A stretch of DNA of 64,000 nt from an uncultured Flavobacteriales bacterium (lineage in GTDB: Bacteria; Bacteroidota; Bacteroidia; Flavobacteriales_D; Sanyastnellaceae), in assembly GCA_905478325.1 (NCBI GenBank), contig CAJQIB010000028.1, forward strand, positions 17,168 through 81,167. Reading direction: 5' to 3'. The translations under genes and the position numbers were made by a program. How positions within the stretch are numbered: the stretch's first letter is position 1; the number at the start of each line of letters is the position of its first letter. Shown here one piece after another: positions 35,898 through 46,200 of this stretch. The notes beneath the pieces are model-generated. The model ran no database searches. It saw nothing but the letters and a program-made list of their open reading frames with translations, and was not told where the DNA came from.

Positions 35898-37037
35898 GTG
35901 TTCGGGATTTACATTCACATTCCATTCTGTAGAACTGCGTGTCATTATTGTGACTTCCATTTTTCAACCCAATTGGATCAATTGGAGGAAATGGAGGAAG
36001 CGTTGATGCGTGAGTTGCTTTGGCGCGGCACAGGGGTTTCAGAAGAAATTAGTACTGTCTACTTCGGGGGGGGGACTCCTTCCTTATTTCCTGAAGAAGG
36101 ATTGGAGCGAATGATGCACGCCATTCAATCCATATCCAGCACAAAAAAGGAGGTCACATTGGAGGCCAATCCAGAGGACATCACTTCTGAAAAACTAGAT
36201 GTATGGTTAAAAATGGGTGTCACCCGCTTGTCAATCGGAGTGCAAACGTTTGATGACAGCATCTTGAGTTGGATGAATCGTGCCCATACCGGAGACACCG
36301 CTGAAACCGCGATTCGCATGGCGGCGGAAGCCGGTTTTCAGCACATTACCGGTGATTTGATCTATGGGCTGCCGGATCGACCCGCACCTGCATGGGAACG
36401 TGACATCGACCGCATGTTGGACCTGCCGATTGACCATTTGTCTGCTTACATTTTGACCATCGAGCCCAAGACAGCCTTGGGTCATCAGGTAAAACAAGGA
36501 AAGCAAAACACCGCATCCGACGAAGCCGTTGTGGCCGCCTATCAGACACTCTGCTCCCGCACTCAAACAGCGGGTTTTGAACACTACGAGGTGTCCAATT
36601 TTGCACGTCCAGGTGGGCATGCGACACACAATCGCAACTACTGGAAGGGGATTCCATTTTGGGGCATCGGACCAGGAGCCCATGGTTTTGATGGTACCAA
36701 TCGGTATGCCCACGTTTCAAACAATAGGCGTTATGTCAAGGCGATCCAACAAGCCACGTCATTGCTCGATATTCCACTTGAGGTCGATGTGCTCCAAACG
36801 TCTGATCGGTTCAATGAACGGGTCATGACCGGTTTGCGAACGATGGAAGGAATCAACCCCGAGCAGCTCCACGCGGTGTATGGAAGAGATCCGAGAACCG
36901 CAGATGCACAAGCGTGGCAATCGGCTGTGCTCAAGCGTGAACTCATTCAGCTGCCCAACGGATCCTTCCGCATCCCCGAAGACAATTGGTTGTTTGCCGA
37001 TGCTATTGCGTCCGAATTTTTCTGGGTGAACGATTGA
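35898..37037 (+). CDS. hemW: Radical SAM heme chaperone HemW
   Basis: Formerly called coproporphyrinogen III oxidase-like; HemW binds heme and one [4Fe-4S] cluster and delivers heme to target proteins. The 379-residue protein starts at GTG 35898 (VFGIYIHIPFC), with cluster cysteines in CRTACHYCDFHF, the extra-Phe pattern typical of HemW, then YFGGGTPSLF, GVQTFDDS and GIGPGAHGF. The open frame upstream of 35898 is antisense to the biotinyl-protein gene and not family-like. Divergent from that gene with 39 nt between; stop codon 1 nt from that of the convergent DMT gene. Confidence 0.9.
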   Translation: MFGIYIHIPFCRTACHYCDFHFSTQLDQLEEMEEALMRELLWRGTGVSEEISTVYFGGGTPSLFPEEGLERMMHAIQSISSTKKEVTLEANPEDITSEKLDVWLKMGVTRLSIGVQTFDDSILSWMNRAHTGDTAETAIRMAAEAGFQHITGDLIYGLPDRPAPAWERDIDRMLDLPIDHLSAYILTIEPKTALGHQVKQGKQNTASDEAVVAAYQTLCSRTQTAGFEHYEVSNFARPGGHATHNRNYWKGIPFWGIGPGAHGFDGTNRYAHVSNNRRYVKAIQQATSLLDIPLEVDVLQTSDRFNERVMTGLRTMEGINPEQLHAVYGRDPRTADAQAWQSAVLKRELIQLPNGSFRIPEDNWLFADAIASEFFWVND

Positions 37038-37038
37038 A

Positions 37039-37962
37039 TCAGCTTGTTTGTATGCCTTTAGCTGCACGGCGTTTGAGCGCGGCGTCGACAAACACTGCAC
37101 CAACGATGATCACTGTTCCAGCATAGAACCACGGTCCCATTTGTTCCTCCTCTCCAAAAATCCAAGACGCAAATAGGATTGCGTAAACAGGCTCCATGTT
37201 GATGGCGACTGCTGTCGTGAAGGGGGATAGTTTTCGCATGACCTCAATACTCATTAAGAATGCAAATGCGGTAGCAACGCTAGCCAGCAAACCCAACCAC
37301 AGCCAATCGGATGTTGGAACAGTCCAGAAATCCAATGAGCGTCCCTTTGGCTGCAACAGAAAAACCACGGCTAGGACTGCTGCTGCGCTCAATAGCTCCA
37401 ACCGTGTCAAGTTTGACGCGTCGTATTGTCTCACCAAAACCGAATTGAGCGTGCTAAAAACACCGGCTAAAAAGGCAGACACCAAAGCCAGTGAAACCCC
37501 CCAATAATAATCACTCGCATCCAAAGCAAACCCTCCATTGGTCATCTTAGGCCCCATAAGCAGCACGAGAAGGCCCACTAAAATCACCAAACCAAGTGCC
37601 ATTTCACGCCAATCCAACTGCCTTCGGTGCACCAACGGTTCAATGAAACTCACAAACAAAGGGGTGGTCGCGAGTGTCGCCAAGGCAATGGACACATTGC
37701 TCACCTTAATGGCCGCAAAAAAAGCAATCCAATGACCGGCAGCAACACATCCTACAAACGCGACTTGAACGGCTGTTTTCGGTTTAAATCGCACTGTTTT
37801 TCCTCGAAAAAGCAGCCACAGCATCACCAAAGACCCCCCCAAGAAAACCCGCCAAAAAACAAGGCGTTCAGCGTCTAACGAAATCAATTTACCGAGGATT
37901 CCGGTAAACCCGAAAATCAGCACAATCATGTGTAAAATCAAGGAGCTTTGCCTGCGATTCAT
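37039..37962 (-). CDS. EamA/DMT-family transporter
   Basis: A 307-residue inner-membrane protein with ten predicted hydrophobic helices arranged as two EamA repeats (for example FWRVFLGGSLVMLWLL; VSIALATLATTPLFVSFIEPL; AFLMSIEVMRKLSPFTTAVAINMEPVYA). Drug/metabolite transporters export amino acids or other small metabolites; substrate not predictable. I start at ATG 37962 (MNRRQSSLILHMIVL); the earlier in-frame stretch would overlap the divergent secreted-nuclease gene. A perfect TAnnTTTG lies 5 nt upstream of this ATG. Confidence 0.88.
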   Translation of the reverse strand: MNRRQSSLILHMIVLIFGFTGILGKLISLDAERLVFWRVFLGGSLVMLWLLFRGKTVRFKPKTAVQVAFVGCVAAGHWIAFFAAIKVSNVSIALATLATTPLFVSFIEPLVHRRQLDWREMALGLVILVGLLVLLMGPKMTNGGFALDASDYYWGVSLALVSAFLAGVFSTLNSVLVRQYDASNLTRLELLSAAAVLAVVFLLQPKGRSLDFWTVPTSDWLWLGLLASVATAFAFLMSIEVMRKLSPFTTAVAINMEPVYAILFASWIFGEEEQMGPWFYAGTVIIVGAVFVDAALKRRAAKGIQTS

Positions 37963-37967
37963 AACGG

Positions 37968-37975
37968 CAAATCTA
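37968..37975 (-). promoter_or_regulatory. -7 element immediately upstream of the EamA gene
   Basis: Minus-strand TAGATTTG (37975-37968) matches TAnnTTTG with only 5 nt to the ATG. As with lysS, this would give an almost leaderless transcript. It lies in the 30-bp gap between divergent start codons. Confidence 0.45.
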
Positions 37976-37992
37976 CCCGTAACTTCGTCCAC

Positions 37993-39780
37993 ATGATTGC
38001 ATTTTCTTCTTTTCCAGGCCTGCGGTTTTTTTTGACAACTAGCTGCATCCTCATCGCGTCTTGGAGCTTCGCTCAAATTCAGTTGGACAACGAGTTCGGT
38101 GACTGGAGCAATATCGAGCACTTCGAAGCTGGAGATGGAGTCGGTTCTTTTGTTGCGGTTGGAATTGCAAGCAATGATGCGTGGTTGTTTGTTCATGTAA
38201 TCCTCGCCGACGAAGTCGGACTCGATGAAGAGGTTTTACCGAATGATCTCAAGGTATTGCTGGATCTTGACGATGATCTTGAGACCGGCGTGGACTATGC
38301 CGATTTGGGTCTGGGCGTTGACTTGTTGATTGATTTACCCAATCGCCAAGCCATCCGTTATTCAGGTGGCACGGGGGCTGAATCCCTCAATGACATCGGA
38401 TTGCATGTTTCACCCACCTACAGTTCTACAGAGTTTGAACTGGCCTTTCACCGGGAATCCACAGAGATCGATGGGCCGTCTATCCGGGTTATGTGGTATG
38501 ATGGTGCAACCGGAGAAGGGTTCCCGAATGGCGGTGCTTTTCACGCCGTGAGCGAAGCCTTAAGTCCGTGGCAGCCTCAAGGCTTGGAGCGTCCTGCGGA
38601 AACCTTGAATCGCGTCGCATTCTGGAACATGAACAATCGCATGGATCAAAGCGGTGCACAAGCCTCTATGGAGCGCATTTTGCAAGCTCTTGACCCGGAT
38701 ATCATTGGGTTTTCTGAGGTCAGTGATGAGTCTCCCGGTTTTGTAGCGGGTTTGCTCAATCAGTGGCTCCCTTTGGAAAACGATGCCTCTTGGAATGTCA
38801 TCAAGGACGATTATGACCTCATGGTCGCATCCAAAGGAGCCATTCTTGAAGGGTTTGATGAGGTGTACCGGCAGTTTCCTGTATTGGTTGAAGGACATCC
38901 GGGTTGGGGGGTTCCTTTGCTGATAACAAGCAGCCACCTCAAATGCTGCGGTGGGTCTTCAAGTGAAGCACAACGTCAATCCGAAGCCGATGAATACATG
39001 GCGTTTCTTCGCGATGCCATTGCGGGCGACGGCGACGGGCCCAACCTTGCGACCAACACCCCAATTATATACGGGGGAGACTTGAACATGGTCGGGCTCG
39101 ACAATCCGATCTACACCCTGAAAACAGGAGATATCAGTGACGAAGACTCATACGGAGCGGACTTCACTCCCGATTGGGATGGCAGCTCATTGACCGAATG
39201 GCCTTTGTTGCAATCTGAAGCACCTATGGATTACACCTGGACCAACTCGTCCAGCGAGTGGATGCCCGGAAAATTGGATTACCTCATCACGTCCGACGCT
39301 TCAGCGACGCTGCTTCATGGCTTCACTTTACGCACGGATATCATGAGTTCAGCTCGATTGGACCAATACGGCCTTCAATCAGGAGATGCGCTCGCGGCAT
39401 CGGACCACTACATCATTGTAGCTGACCTTGGGATCGGTTCACTTGTCGGGTCGTTTCCAGATTCGGACAATGACGGCACTGCCGATAACTTTGACAATTG
39501 CGTAGCGATTGCCAATAGCGATCAAAGCGATTTCAACAATGACGGTGTCGGAGACGCCTGCAGCGATACCGATGGAGATGGCATCAGCGACGCCCTTGAA
39601 ATCTCCTTGTACAACACCAATCCTTTGGACGTTGACACCGATGGCGACGGAGTCGTCGACGGTTTGGAGTTGTGTGTTTGCAGCAATACCAACCTGTGTC
39701 CAGGAGACCTCACCAATGACTTGGTGGTCAGCATTGGAGACCTGCTCTTGCTGCTCGGTTTGTTTGGTTCTAACTGCTAA
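37993..39780 (+). CDS. Secreted endonuclease/exonuclease/phosphatase-family protein with thrombospondin type 3 repeats
   Basis: A 595-residue exported protein. The signal peptide ends near SWSFAQ (about residue 27). A 170-residue N-terminal beta domain (QLDNEFGDWSNIEHF) is followed by an EEP nuclease domain: VAFWNMNNRMDQSG, LDPDIIGFSEVSDE with catalytic Glu, SSHLKCCGGSSSEAQRQSE, YGGDLNMVG with the Asp/Asn pair, and terminal ASDHYIIVADL. Calcium-binding TSP3-like repeats follow (DSDNDGTADNFDNC, DTDGDGISDALE, DTDGDGVVDGLE). The C-terminus has a short Cys-flanked CPGDLTNDLVVSIGDLLLLL motif seen in marine flavobacterial proteins. Probably an extracellular nuclease or phosphodiesterase; phosphate scavenging is plausible. 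Confidence 0.82.
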   Translation: MIAFSSFPGLRFFLTTSCILIASWSFAQIQLDNEFGDWSNIEHFEAGDGVGSFVAVGIASNDAWLFVHVILADEVGLDEEVLPNDLKVLLDLDDDLETGVDYADLGLGVDLLIDLPNRQAIRYSGGTGAESLNDIGLHVSPTYSSTEFELAFHRESTEIDGPSIRVMWYDGATGEGFPNGGAFHAVSEALSPWQPQGLERPAETLNRVAFWNMNNRMDQSGAQASMERILQALDPDIIGFSEVSDESPGFVAGLLNQWLPLENDASWNVIKDDYDLMVASKGAILEGFDEVYRQFPVLVEGHPGWGVPLLITSSHLKCCGGSSSEAQRQSEADEYMAFLRDAIAGDGDGPNLATNTPIIYGGDLNMVGLDNPIYTLKTGDISDEDSYGADFTPDWDGSSLTEWPLLQSEAPMDYTWTNSSSEWMPGKLDYLITSDASATLLHGFTLRTDIMSSARLDQYGLQSGDALAASDHYIIVADLGIGSLVGSFPDSDNDGTADNFDNCVAIANSDQSDFNNDGVGDACSDTDGDGISDALEISLYNTNPLDVDTDGDGVVDGLELCVCSNTNLCPGDLTNDLVVSIGDLLLLLGLFGSNC

Positions 39781-39804
39781 CGCCGCCTTGAACGGGTCGA
39801 GGTT

Positions 39805-42800
39805 TTAGGACTTGATCAGCTTGTGCTGCGTCCAACCAAAGCGTGTTGCTACAGAGACCACATACATGCCCACAGGCCAGTTTTTTGTGGAAAGCGATGT
39901 GAGACGACCATTGATGGTTTGCTCATAAATCAGATGGCCTTGTAGGGTGTGCACCTGAATGGATTGAACATCAACCGATGACTCCATGAACACGCGATCC
40001 TCTGTTGGGTTTGGCCAAAATTGCATGCGCGCTTTGATTTCCTCCAAGCCAACAATGATGATTTCTACCGTCGCTGTCATTTCATGCAAGCAGTTTCCAT
40101 CAGCCCCATACGCAATGAGCGTCACTTCGTACGTTCCGTCCTCTGAGTAACTGAATTCCGGTTCAAACGCATCGCTTGATTCGTTGTTTCCAAAATCCCA
40201 ATAGTAGCTACCCGCTCCTTGACTGTTGTTGGTAATTTCCAGTGGGCCATCATTCGGATTCCATGGCGACTCAATTTCAAAATCCGCGTACACTGGCTCT
40301 GTAATATCGGACTGGTAACGTGGTGAGATTCGATATCCCTCAAAATAAGGCGACTCGAAATCTCGCTGGTCCGCGATGCCTGAAACCAAGAACGTGCCCA
40401 TCGGAGCCTCCGATAAAAACAAGTCCGTATTGGCATCAATCCGCATCGTATAAACGGTGCTCCCTGTGGTGATGTCCACCTCAAAACTTGGGGCGCTGTT
40501 GGTCCATTGACCAGGGTCTACAAGCTCCACACATTTCAACGTCACCACGTGCGATTCGGTGCTTTCGTCCAGCGTTTGAATCAGGGTTGGCTCTTCCGTA
40601 AGAAAGCCAGAGCCTTCGTAAATCACGGTGTCGGCCACAATTTGCGTCAGTCCTGCAAATTGATAGATGGTCCCTCGAATACGCAAGCTATCACCAGCAA
40701 CTACTTGTTCGTAGCCAAAATCAGAGAGTGGACTGAACACGTTGATTCCGTGGGTCGAGTCAATTAAAGTAAACTGCAATCCCGATGGGTAGTCATTCCA
40801 ACCATGGGCAATGCCTCTCAATTCGCACGATACACCGAGTGAATCCGTGGTTCCCAAGACGCTATTCACTGTTCGAACATCGGCGATGTTGTAAACGGGA
40901 TAAGTCAAGTCAGAGGGTTGAATGTGAATGGTGATGGTGTCGATCAACAGCACGGCCTCACCACTCGAAATGGTAATCGCCAATTCCACCGTCTCCTCCC
41001 CTTCTGGGTCTTCATCGTTGATGGCAGCAAACGTGAATGATTGGTCATTCAACAATCCAATTGGGAACGTATATGTCGGAAGTGGAAACACCGCAGGGAA
41101 GTCCAAACCGGATTCAGCAGTACCACCAACAACATCAACGATCACGTTCACGTCTTGCAGTGGATACGCTACTTGCATGACAACCTCAGCGCCTGTGCCC
41201 TCAAAGATATAGAGGTCTGTCGCCGCGAAGCCGATTTCCATTTCAGGAGATCCCGTGCATGTTGCGTTGTGGAAGCCAATGAAATCAAACGTGTCTTGCG
41301 GGTAAACATCCCATTGGTACTGACCCAATTCCCAATCCGTTGTTCCTTGAGAAACATTGGCTTTTCTCACCAAAGTATACTCCGCCATTTCACCGTTTCC
41401 ACCGTCCACTTCAAAAGCCGTTCCGGGATCCACTCCAAATTCACCCATCTGGTCAATGATTTCACCGTTGTGATACAATAAGATAACGTCGTTTCCATTG
41501 AACCAAGTCACTTGGCTCACCAAGTCCCCCGCAGCAAACAACGCTGGCGTTGCCAACGTATTGACAATAACAAACACCCCGTTTGGTTCAATCGTTCCCT
41601 CTAAAACTTGGGTGTTTGTTGGAGCGCTCGCGCCATTGTTCCACGTTTCCATGCTGTATTCAGAAAGGTCAATCGCCACCGGAGATGGATTGTACAGCTC
41701 GAAGGCTTTGTTGTTGCTATTGCCCTCAACGTACTCCGAAATGAACAGCTCTTCACAAAAACTACCGCTCTCGCAATCGAGTATCTGCACATCCAAATAC
41801 GATGTGCTCAAGCTATCACACTCCATGCCTAAAACACCTGAAAGCGGCTGACCTGCCTCTAAAGTCGAGGCGTTAAACCCACCCAATGCGCTAGACCCCC
41901 ACACCTGATAATTTCCAACACCCAGCTCGCTAAAGTCGTATTGTGGAAAGGCAATGGTATCTAAAATCATTTGCTCATCATCCGTGATGACAAAAATGTA
42001 CTCGGCTTCAACCGCTTCAGAAGTGTATCCAAATGTGATAAGCGCATTTTCCAAGCCATCACAACCGATCGCAGAGGGAGTTCCTCCCGCATCGGTTACC
42101 ACACCTCCATCGCAAGCGGGTGGACTACACGTGACCCCTTGAATCTCAATCGTATTGATGCTAAAGGAAACGCAGTTCATGCCCGAAACAGCCGCTGCTG
42201 GTTGGCCTGATTCAAGTGATGCTTCATCCAATGGTCCGTTGTGAGAAACACCCCAGACCTCTAAACTCTGGTCTCCCAATCCCGATAGATTCACCGCAGA
42301 CCCTTCAAAAACAGAGAGAATCGTTTCGTCTAGAGCGTTTACAACCAGCAGTGTGAGATCCGCTTCTGGAACATCGGTCGTGTGAGAAAACTGAACCAAA
42401 ACCAGCTCATTGTCTGTACAGACCGATTCGTTTGAAGCGTTCGTCAAAGCCAACTGTCCCCCATCGCATTGGAGGATGTTTGAATAACCCGGAGTGAGTG
42501 ATTGCAGTTGGAAAGATGCCGGGTCCTGCGGTGCTCCTCCATCGGGAACTCTTGAAAAACTTTGAAAATCAGCCAACCCTTCTGCACTTTCGTTGAGCTG
42601 AAAGCCTCCAGGAGTCAAGACATCCAAAAGCGAAATCAAAGGAGGTTGGTTGTTTCCATACACCACCGCGTCTACCAAATCAGAGTCCGTTACTGGTGTT
42701 CCATCCGGAAACAACTCGGCATCAGCATCATAGATTGCAACCGCCTCTTGGCCCACTTGCAGCCAATTCGTTTCTTCCACAATGAATCCCGCCTCTGTCA

Positions 42801-43071
42801 AGGCAGGACCTCCGATTAAGAAGAATCCGTCCTCGTCCAAAACAAAGCCATTCAAGTCAATCGTTAAGTTGGATTGCGCATTGGAACCGTTGTACACGAC
42901 AACAATGAATCCGTTGAGGTCTTCATTGGGGTTGCCTTTCAACTCGATAAACTCCCGGTCATCAACCCCTTGCATGGAAGGGTCCAACTCATTGATCACA
43001 ATCTGGCCATTCACGTCACAAAGGGTGAATAGGAACAGAATTACCATACCAACCAATTGAGTCTTTTTCAT
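39805..43071 (-). CDS. Large secreted multidomain protein: lamin-tail domains, Calx-beta, PKD, T9SS type A sorting
   Basis: A 1088-residue surface protein. Signal peptide to about residue 23 (start ATG 43071, MKKTQLVG). A first lamin-tail domain (VINELDPSMQGVDDREFIEL) is followed by two related Cys-rich modules beginning CDGG and CDGL, each with a SLESGQP or TLEAGQP motif. A second lamin-tail domain follows (LFISEYVEGNSNNKAFELYNPS), then a Calx-beta-like domain (YIFEGTGAEVVMQV, INDEDPEGEETVEL), an OB-like region (SLRIRGTIYQFAGLTQIV), a PKD domain (GSYYWDFGNNESSD) and a type A sorting domain (FWPNPTEDRVFM, WPVGMYVVSVAT). Convergent with the EEP nuclease gene, 24 nt apart. Lamin-tail plus EEP combinations occur in secreted nucleases, so the pair may cooperate. 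Confidence 0.8.
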   Translation of the reverse strand: MKKTQLVGMVILFLFTLCDVNGQIVINELDPSMQGVDDREFIELKGNPNEDLNGFIVVVYNGSNAQSNLTIDLNGFVLDEDGFFLIGGPALTEAGFIVEETNWLQVGQEAVAIYDADAELFPDGTPVTDSDLVDAVVYGNNQPPLISLLDVLTPGGFQLNESAEGLADFQSFSRVPDGGAPQDPASFQLQSLTPGYSNILQCDGGQLALTNASNESVCTDNELVLVQFSHTTDVPEADLTLLVVNALDETILSVFEGSAVNLSGLGDQSLEVWGVSHNGPLDEASLESGQPAAAVSGMNCVSFSINTIEIQGVTCSPPACDGGVVTDAGGTPSAIGCDGLENALITFGYTSEAVEAEYIFVITDDEQMILDTIAFPQYDFSELGVGNYQVWGSSALGGFNASTLEAGQPLSGVLGMECDSLSTSYLDVQILDCESGSFCEELFISEYVEGNSNNKAFELYNPSPVAIDLSEYSMETWNNGASAPTNTQVLEGTIEPNGVFVIVNTLATPALFAAGDLVSQVTWFNGNDVILLYHNGEIIDQMGEFGVDPGTAFEVDGGNGEMAEYTLVRKANVSQGTTDWELGQYQWDVYPQDTFDFIGFHNATCTGSPEMEIGFAATDLYIFEGTGAEVVMQVAYPLQDVNVIVDVVGGTAESGLDFPAVFPLPTYTFPIGLLNDQSFTFAAINDEDPEGEETVELAITISSGEAVLLIDTITIHIQPSDLTYPVYNIADVRTVNSVLGTTDSLGVSCELRGIAHGWNDYPSGLQFTLIDSTHGINVFSPLSDFGYEQVVAGDSLRIRGTIYQFAGLTQIVADTVIYEGSGFLTEEPTLIQTLDESTESHVVTLKCVELVDPGQWTNSAPSFEVDITTGSTVYTMRIDANTDLFLSEAPMGTFLVSGIADQRDFESPYFEGYRISPRYQSDITEPVYADFEIESPWNPNDGPLEITNNSQGAGSYYWDFGNNESSDAFEPEFSYSEDGTYEVTLIAYGADGNCLHEMTATVEIIIVGLEEIKARMQFWPNPTEDRVFMESSVDVQSIQVHTLQGHLIYEQTINGRLTSLSTKNWPVGMYVVSVATRFGWTQHKLIKS

Positions 43072-43202
43072 AAAGCGATTGCTGATTAATTGACCTTGCA
43101 TAGCGTTTGTGGATTCGTTGAAGGGAGAGCAAAAGTAAGGGCATATCCCGTGTTGTTGAAAGTACTCGCTTTGGCTTGCTGCTTGCCGTAACTTTATCCA
43201 TC

Positions 43203-46200
43203 ATGGGAAGCCCCTCACTGTTAATACAAAAATTGGATGTTTTCATCCGAAAGTACTACCTGAATCGCTTGATTCGTGGAGTCTTTTTTGGTGGTGGGGT
43301 CTTGCTCGGAAGTGGTTTGTTTTTATTCTTATTGGAGTATTTCGGGAACTTTGGAATCGCAGGGAGAACCTTGTTTTTTTGGGGATTGGTTATAGGTGGT
43401 GTGGGTGTTCTTTCCCGTTACATCCTATGGCCACTGCTTCAGTGGGCACGAATTAGCAAAGGGCTTACGTACGAACAAGCCAGTGGCTTGGTGGGGGAAC
43501 ATTTCCCTGAAATCAGTGACCGGTTGCTGAATACACTTCAACTGCAGCAGCAATTGGAGGGGTCGATTGCGCAAAACGTAGACACTTCTTTACTCCAAGC
43601 CTCGATCGAAGAGCGTACGGAAGCTCTCCAACCTTTTTCGTTTCAACAAGCGGTTCACTGGCGCGATAGCATCTCCTATATCTGGTATGCGCTACCCCCT
43701 ATTCTAGTGATTGCCGTAATTTGGTCTTTACGTCCTGAAATGGTTCAGGAACCCGCTCAAAGAATCTTAGCCCACCGCCAAGACTTTGTGCCCGCAGCGC
43801 CATTTCACTTTCAACTGATTACAGACCCCCTTCAGGTTCCTGTTGCTTCTTCGTTTACCGTGGAGTTCGAGGTTGTGGGTTCATCCGTTCCGGAGGTTGT
43901 TTTCCTTGAGAGCAATGGCAATCGTTTTCGGATGGAGCGGTTAAACGACCGACAATTTGCACACACCTTTCCTGTGGTGCGCACTTCGCTCGATTTTCGA
44001 TGTACTGCTGCTGGGGTCAATTCGGATGTCTTCACGTTGGAAGCTCTCCCAGTCCCCACCCTTCTGAGTCTCAATGTGAAAACCACGGCTCCGAATTATA
44101 CCGGTCGAGGAATCGAGAATTGGGAGGATGTTGGCAACCTCCGGGTGCCTGAAGGAACGTTGATTCAATGGCAGGTTCGCTGCAAAGACACGGAATCGGT
44201 TCGAATGCGATTGGGAGACGAGGCGATTGAGATGGATCGCCAAGCAGCATCCACCTTTTCGTTCCAACAGCGATTCACGGATTCTTCACCTTATTGGTTG
44301 GTTCCTTCCAATGACTTCGTTGGATCTACAGATTCCCTTCGGTATCTCATTCAGGTTATTCCTGATCTCCACCCCTCCATTCGTGTCAATGAATCCCTAG
44401 ATAGCCTCGCTCGCTCAACGCGCCGTTTCTCTGGAGAAGTCCGTGATGATTATGGGTTTAGTCGACTGAGGTTGGCATACCAGTGGACAAAAATTGCTCC
44501 GCGCAATGAAGAGGAGTTGGCCGACAAATCAAGCGCTTTATCAAGCGGAGAGGTTGTTTACATTCCACTCGAGGAGCCAAGCGGAACGGTTGACCGGTTT
44601 TACTTTGAGTGGAGCGTCTTGGACCTGGGCATTACCGAGGGAGATGCTGTGGAGTATTGGTTTGAGGTTTGGGACAATGATGGTATCAATGGAGCGAAAA
44701 TGGCGCGGTCCTCGACCATGATTTTCAGCCCTCCGTCCCAAGAAGAAGTCCGTGAGGAGCGCGATGCTTCAAGCGCGGATATCCAGAGTAAAATGGAAAG
44801 CGCTCGGGAGGAGGCGGTCCTTTTGAGAGAAGAAATGGAGGCGTTGAGTCGTCAACTCCGTGAAGACGACGAGCTCGACTGGAAAGATGAGCGGGCGATC
44901 GAAGAGTTCATGAAGCGTCAAGAGGCATTGCAAAAACAGCTGGACGAACTCCAGCAAGCCAATGAACAAAAAGACGATCGTGCCAATGAGTTTACACCTG
45001 AAGAAGAGCGTCTCCTCGAGAAACAAGAGCAGCTTCAAGAGCTAATGGAGCAGGTAATGAGCGATGAGCTCAAACAGCTTTATGAAGAGATGCAACGTTT
45101 AATGGAGGAAATGGATCCCGACGTGTTGGACGAAATCCAGGACCAGTTGGAATCCATGGAGGTCGACCAAGAATCCCTCGAAAAGGAGTTGGATCGTGCT
45201 TTGGAGCAATTCAAACAACTGGAGTATGAGGTAAAAATGGAGGAGGCCCTTGATGATCTCAAAGAGCTCGCAGAAAAACAGGCTGAACTCGCTGAAGAAA
45301 CCCGGAATGAATCCACACCAAGCGATTCGTTAAAGGCGCAACAAGATTCTCTCAACCAGGCTTTTGAAGAACTCAAGAAGGAGTTGGATGAGCTGGATAA
45401 GGCCAATGAAGAATTGGAAAACCCCAATGCCACTATGGACCGTTCTGAAGAAAACGAGTCCATTGAGGAAAAGATGAGTGACAGCTCCGAACAGCTTGAC
45501 CAAGACAAAAAGAAAAAAGCCTCCGAAAACCAGCAAGACGCTGCGGAGGAGATGCAGCAAATGGCCGAACAAATGGAGGCCATGATGCAACAGGAAAAGG
45601 AGGAGGCCTTAGAAGAGGACATGGATGCCTTGAGGGCGTTGCTCGAAAACATCATCTCCTTGTCCTTTGACGAAGAGGGAGTGATGGAACTTCTGCGCCG
45701 CACAAACACCGATGATCCGTTGTATATCACTTACGGCCAGACGCAACGACGGCTCAAAGATGATGCGAGAATGGTTGAGGACTCGTTGTTTGCGTTGAGT
45801 TTACGTATCACACAATTGGCCCCAGCGGTCAACCGTGAAATTGGTTTAATCAACCACCACATGGACGACGCTTTGGCCATATTCGGAGAACGACTCACCG
45901 CTGAGATCAATAGCAACCAGCAATATGTGATGACCAGCTTCAACAACCTTGCGTTGATGCTTGATGATGCCCTGCAACAGATGCAGCAATCGATGTCAGA
46001 ATCAAAGCCCGGCAGTGGCAACTGTGAAAAACCGGGAGGCAATGGCAAACCCAAGCCCTCTCCAAGCGCCGGGGACATGAAAAAGATGCAAAAAGCCTTG
46101 GGTGAGCAGCTGGAAAAGATGAAGGAGTCAATGGGTGAAAAGGGGAAGTCAGGGAAAGACGGGAAACAACAGCGACAATTAAGCAAACAACTGGCTCAAA

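Noticed and set aside
44769..46186. Long reading frames antisense to the DUF4175 gene (Ser/Cys/Leu-rich)
   Set aside because: They are the expected shadow of a Glu/Gln/Met-rich coiled-coil coding sequence; no protein-like features.
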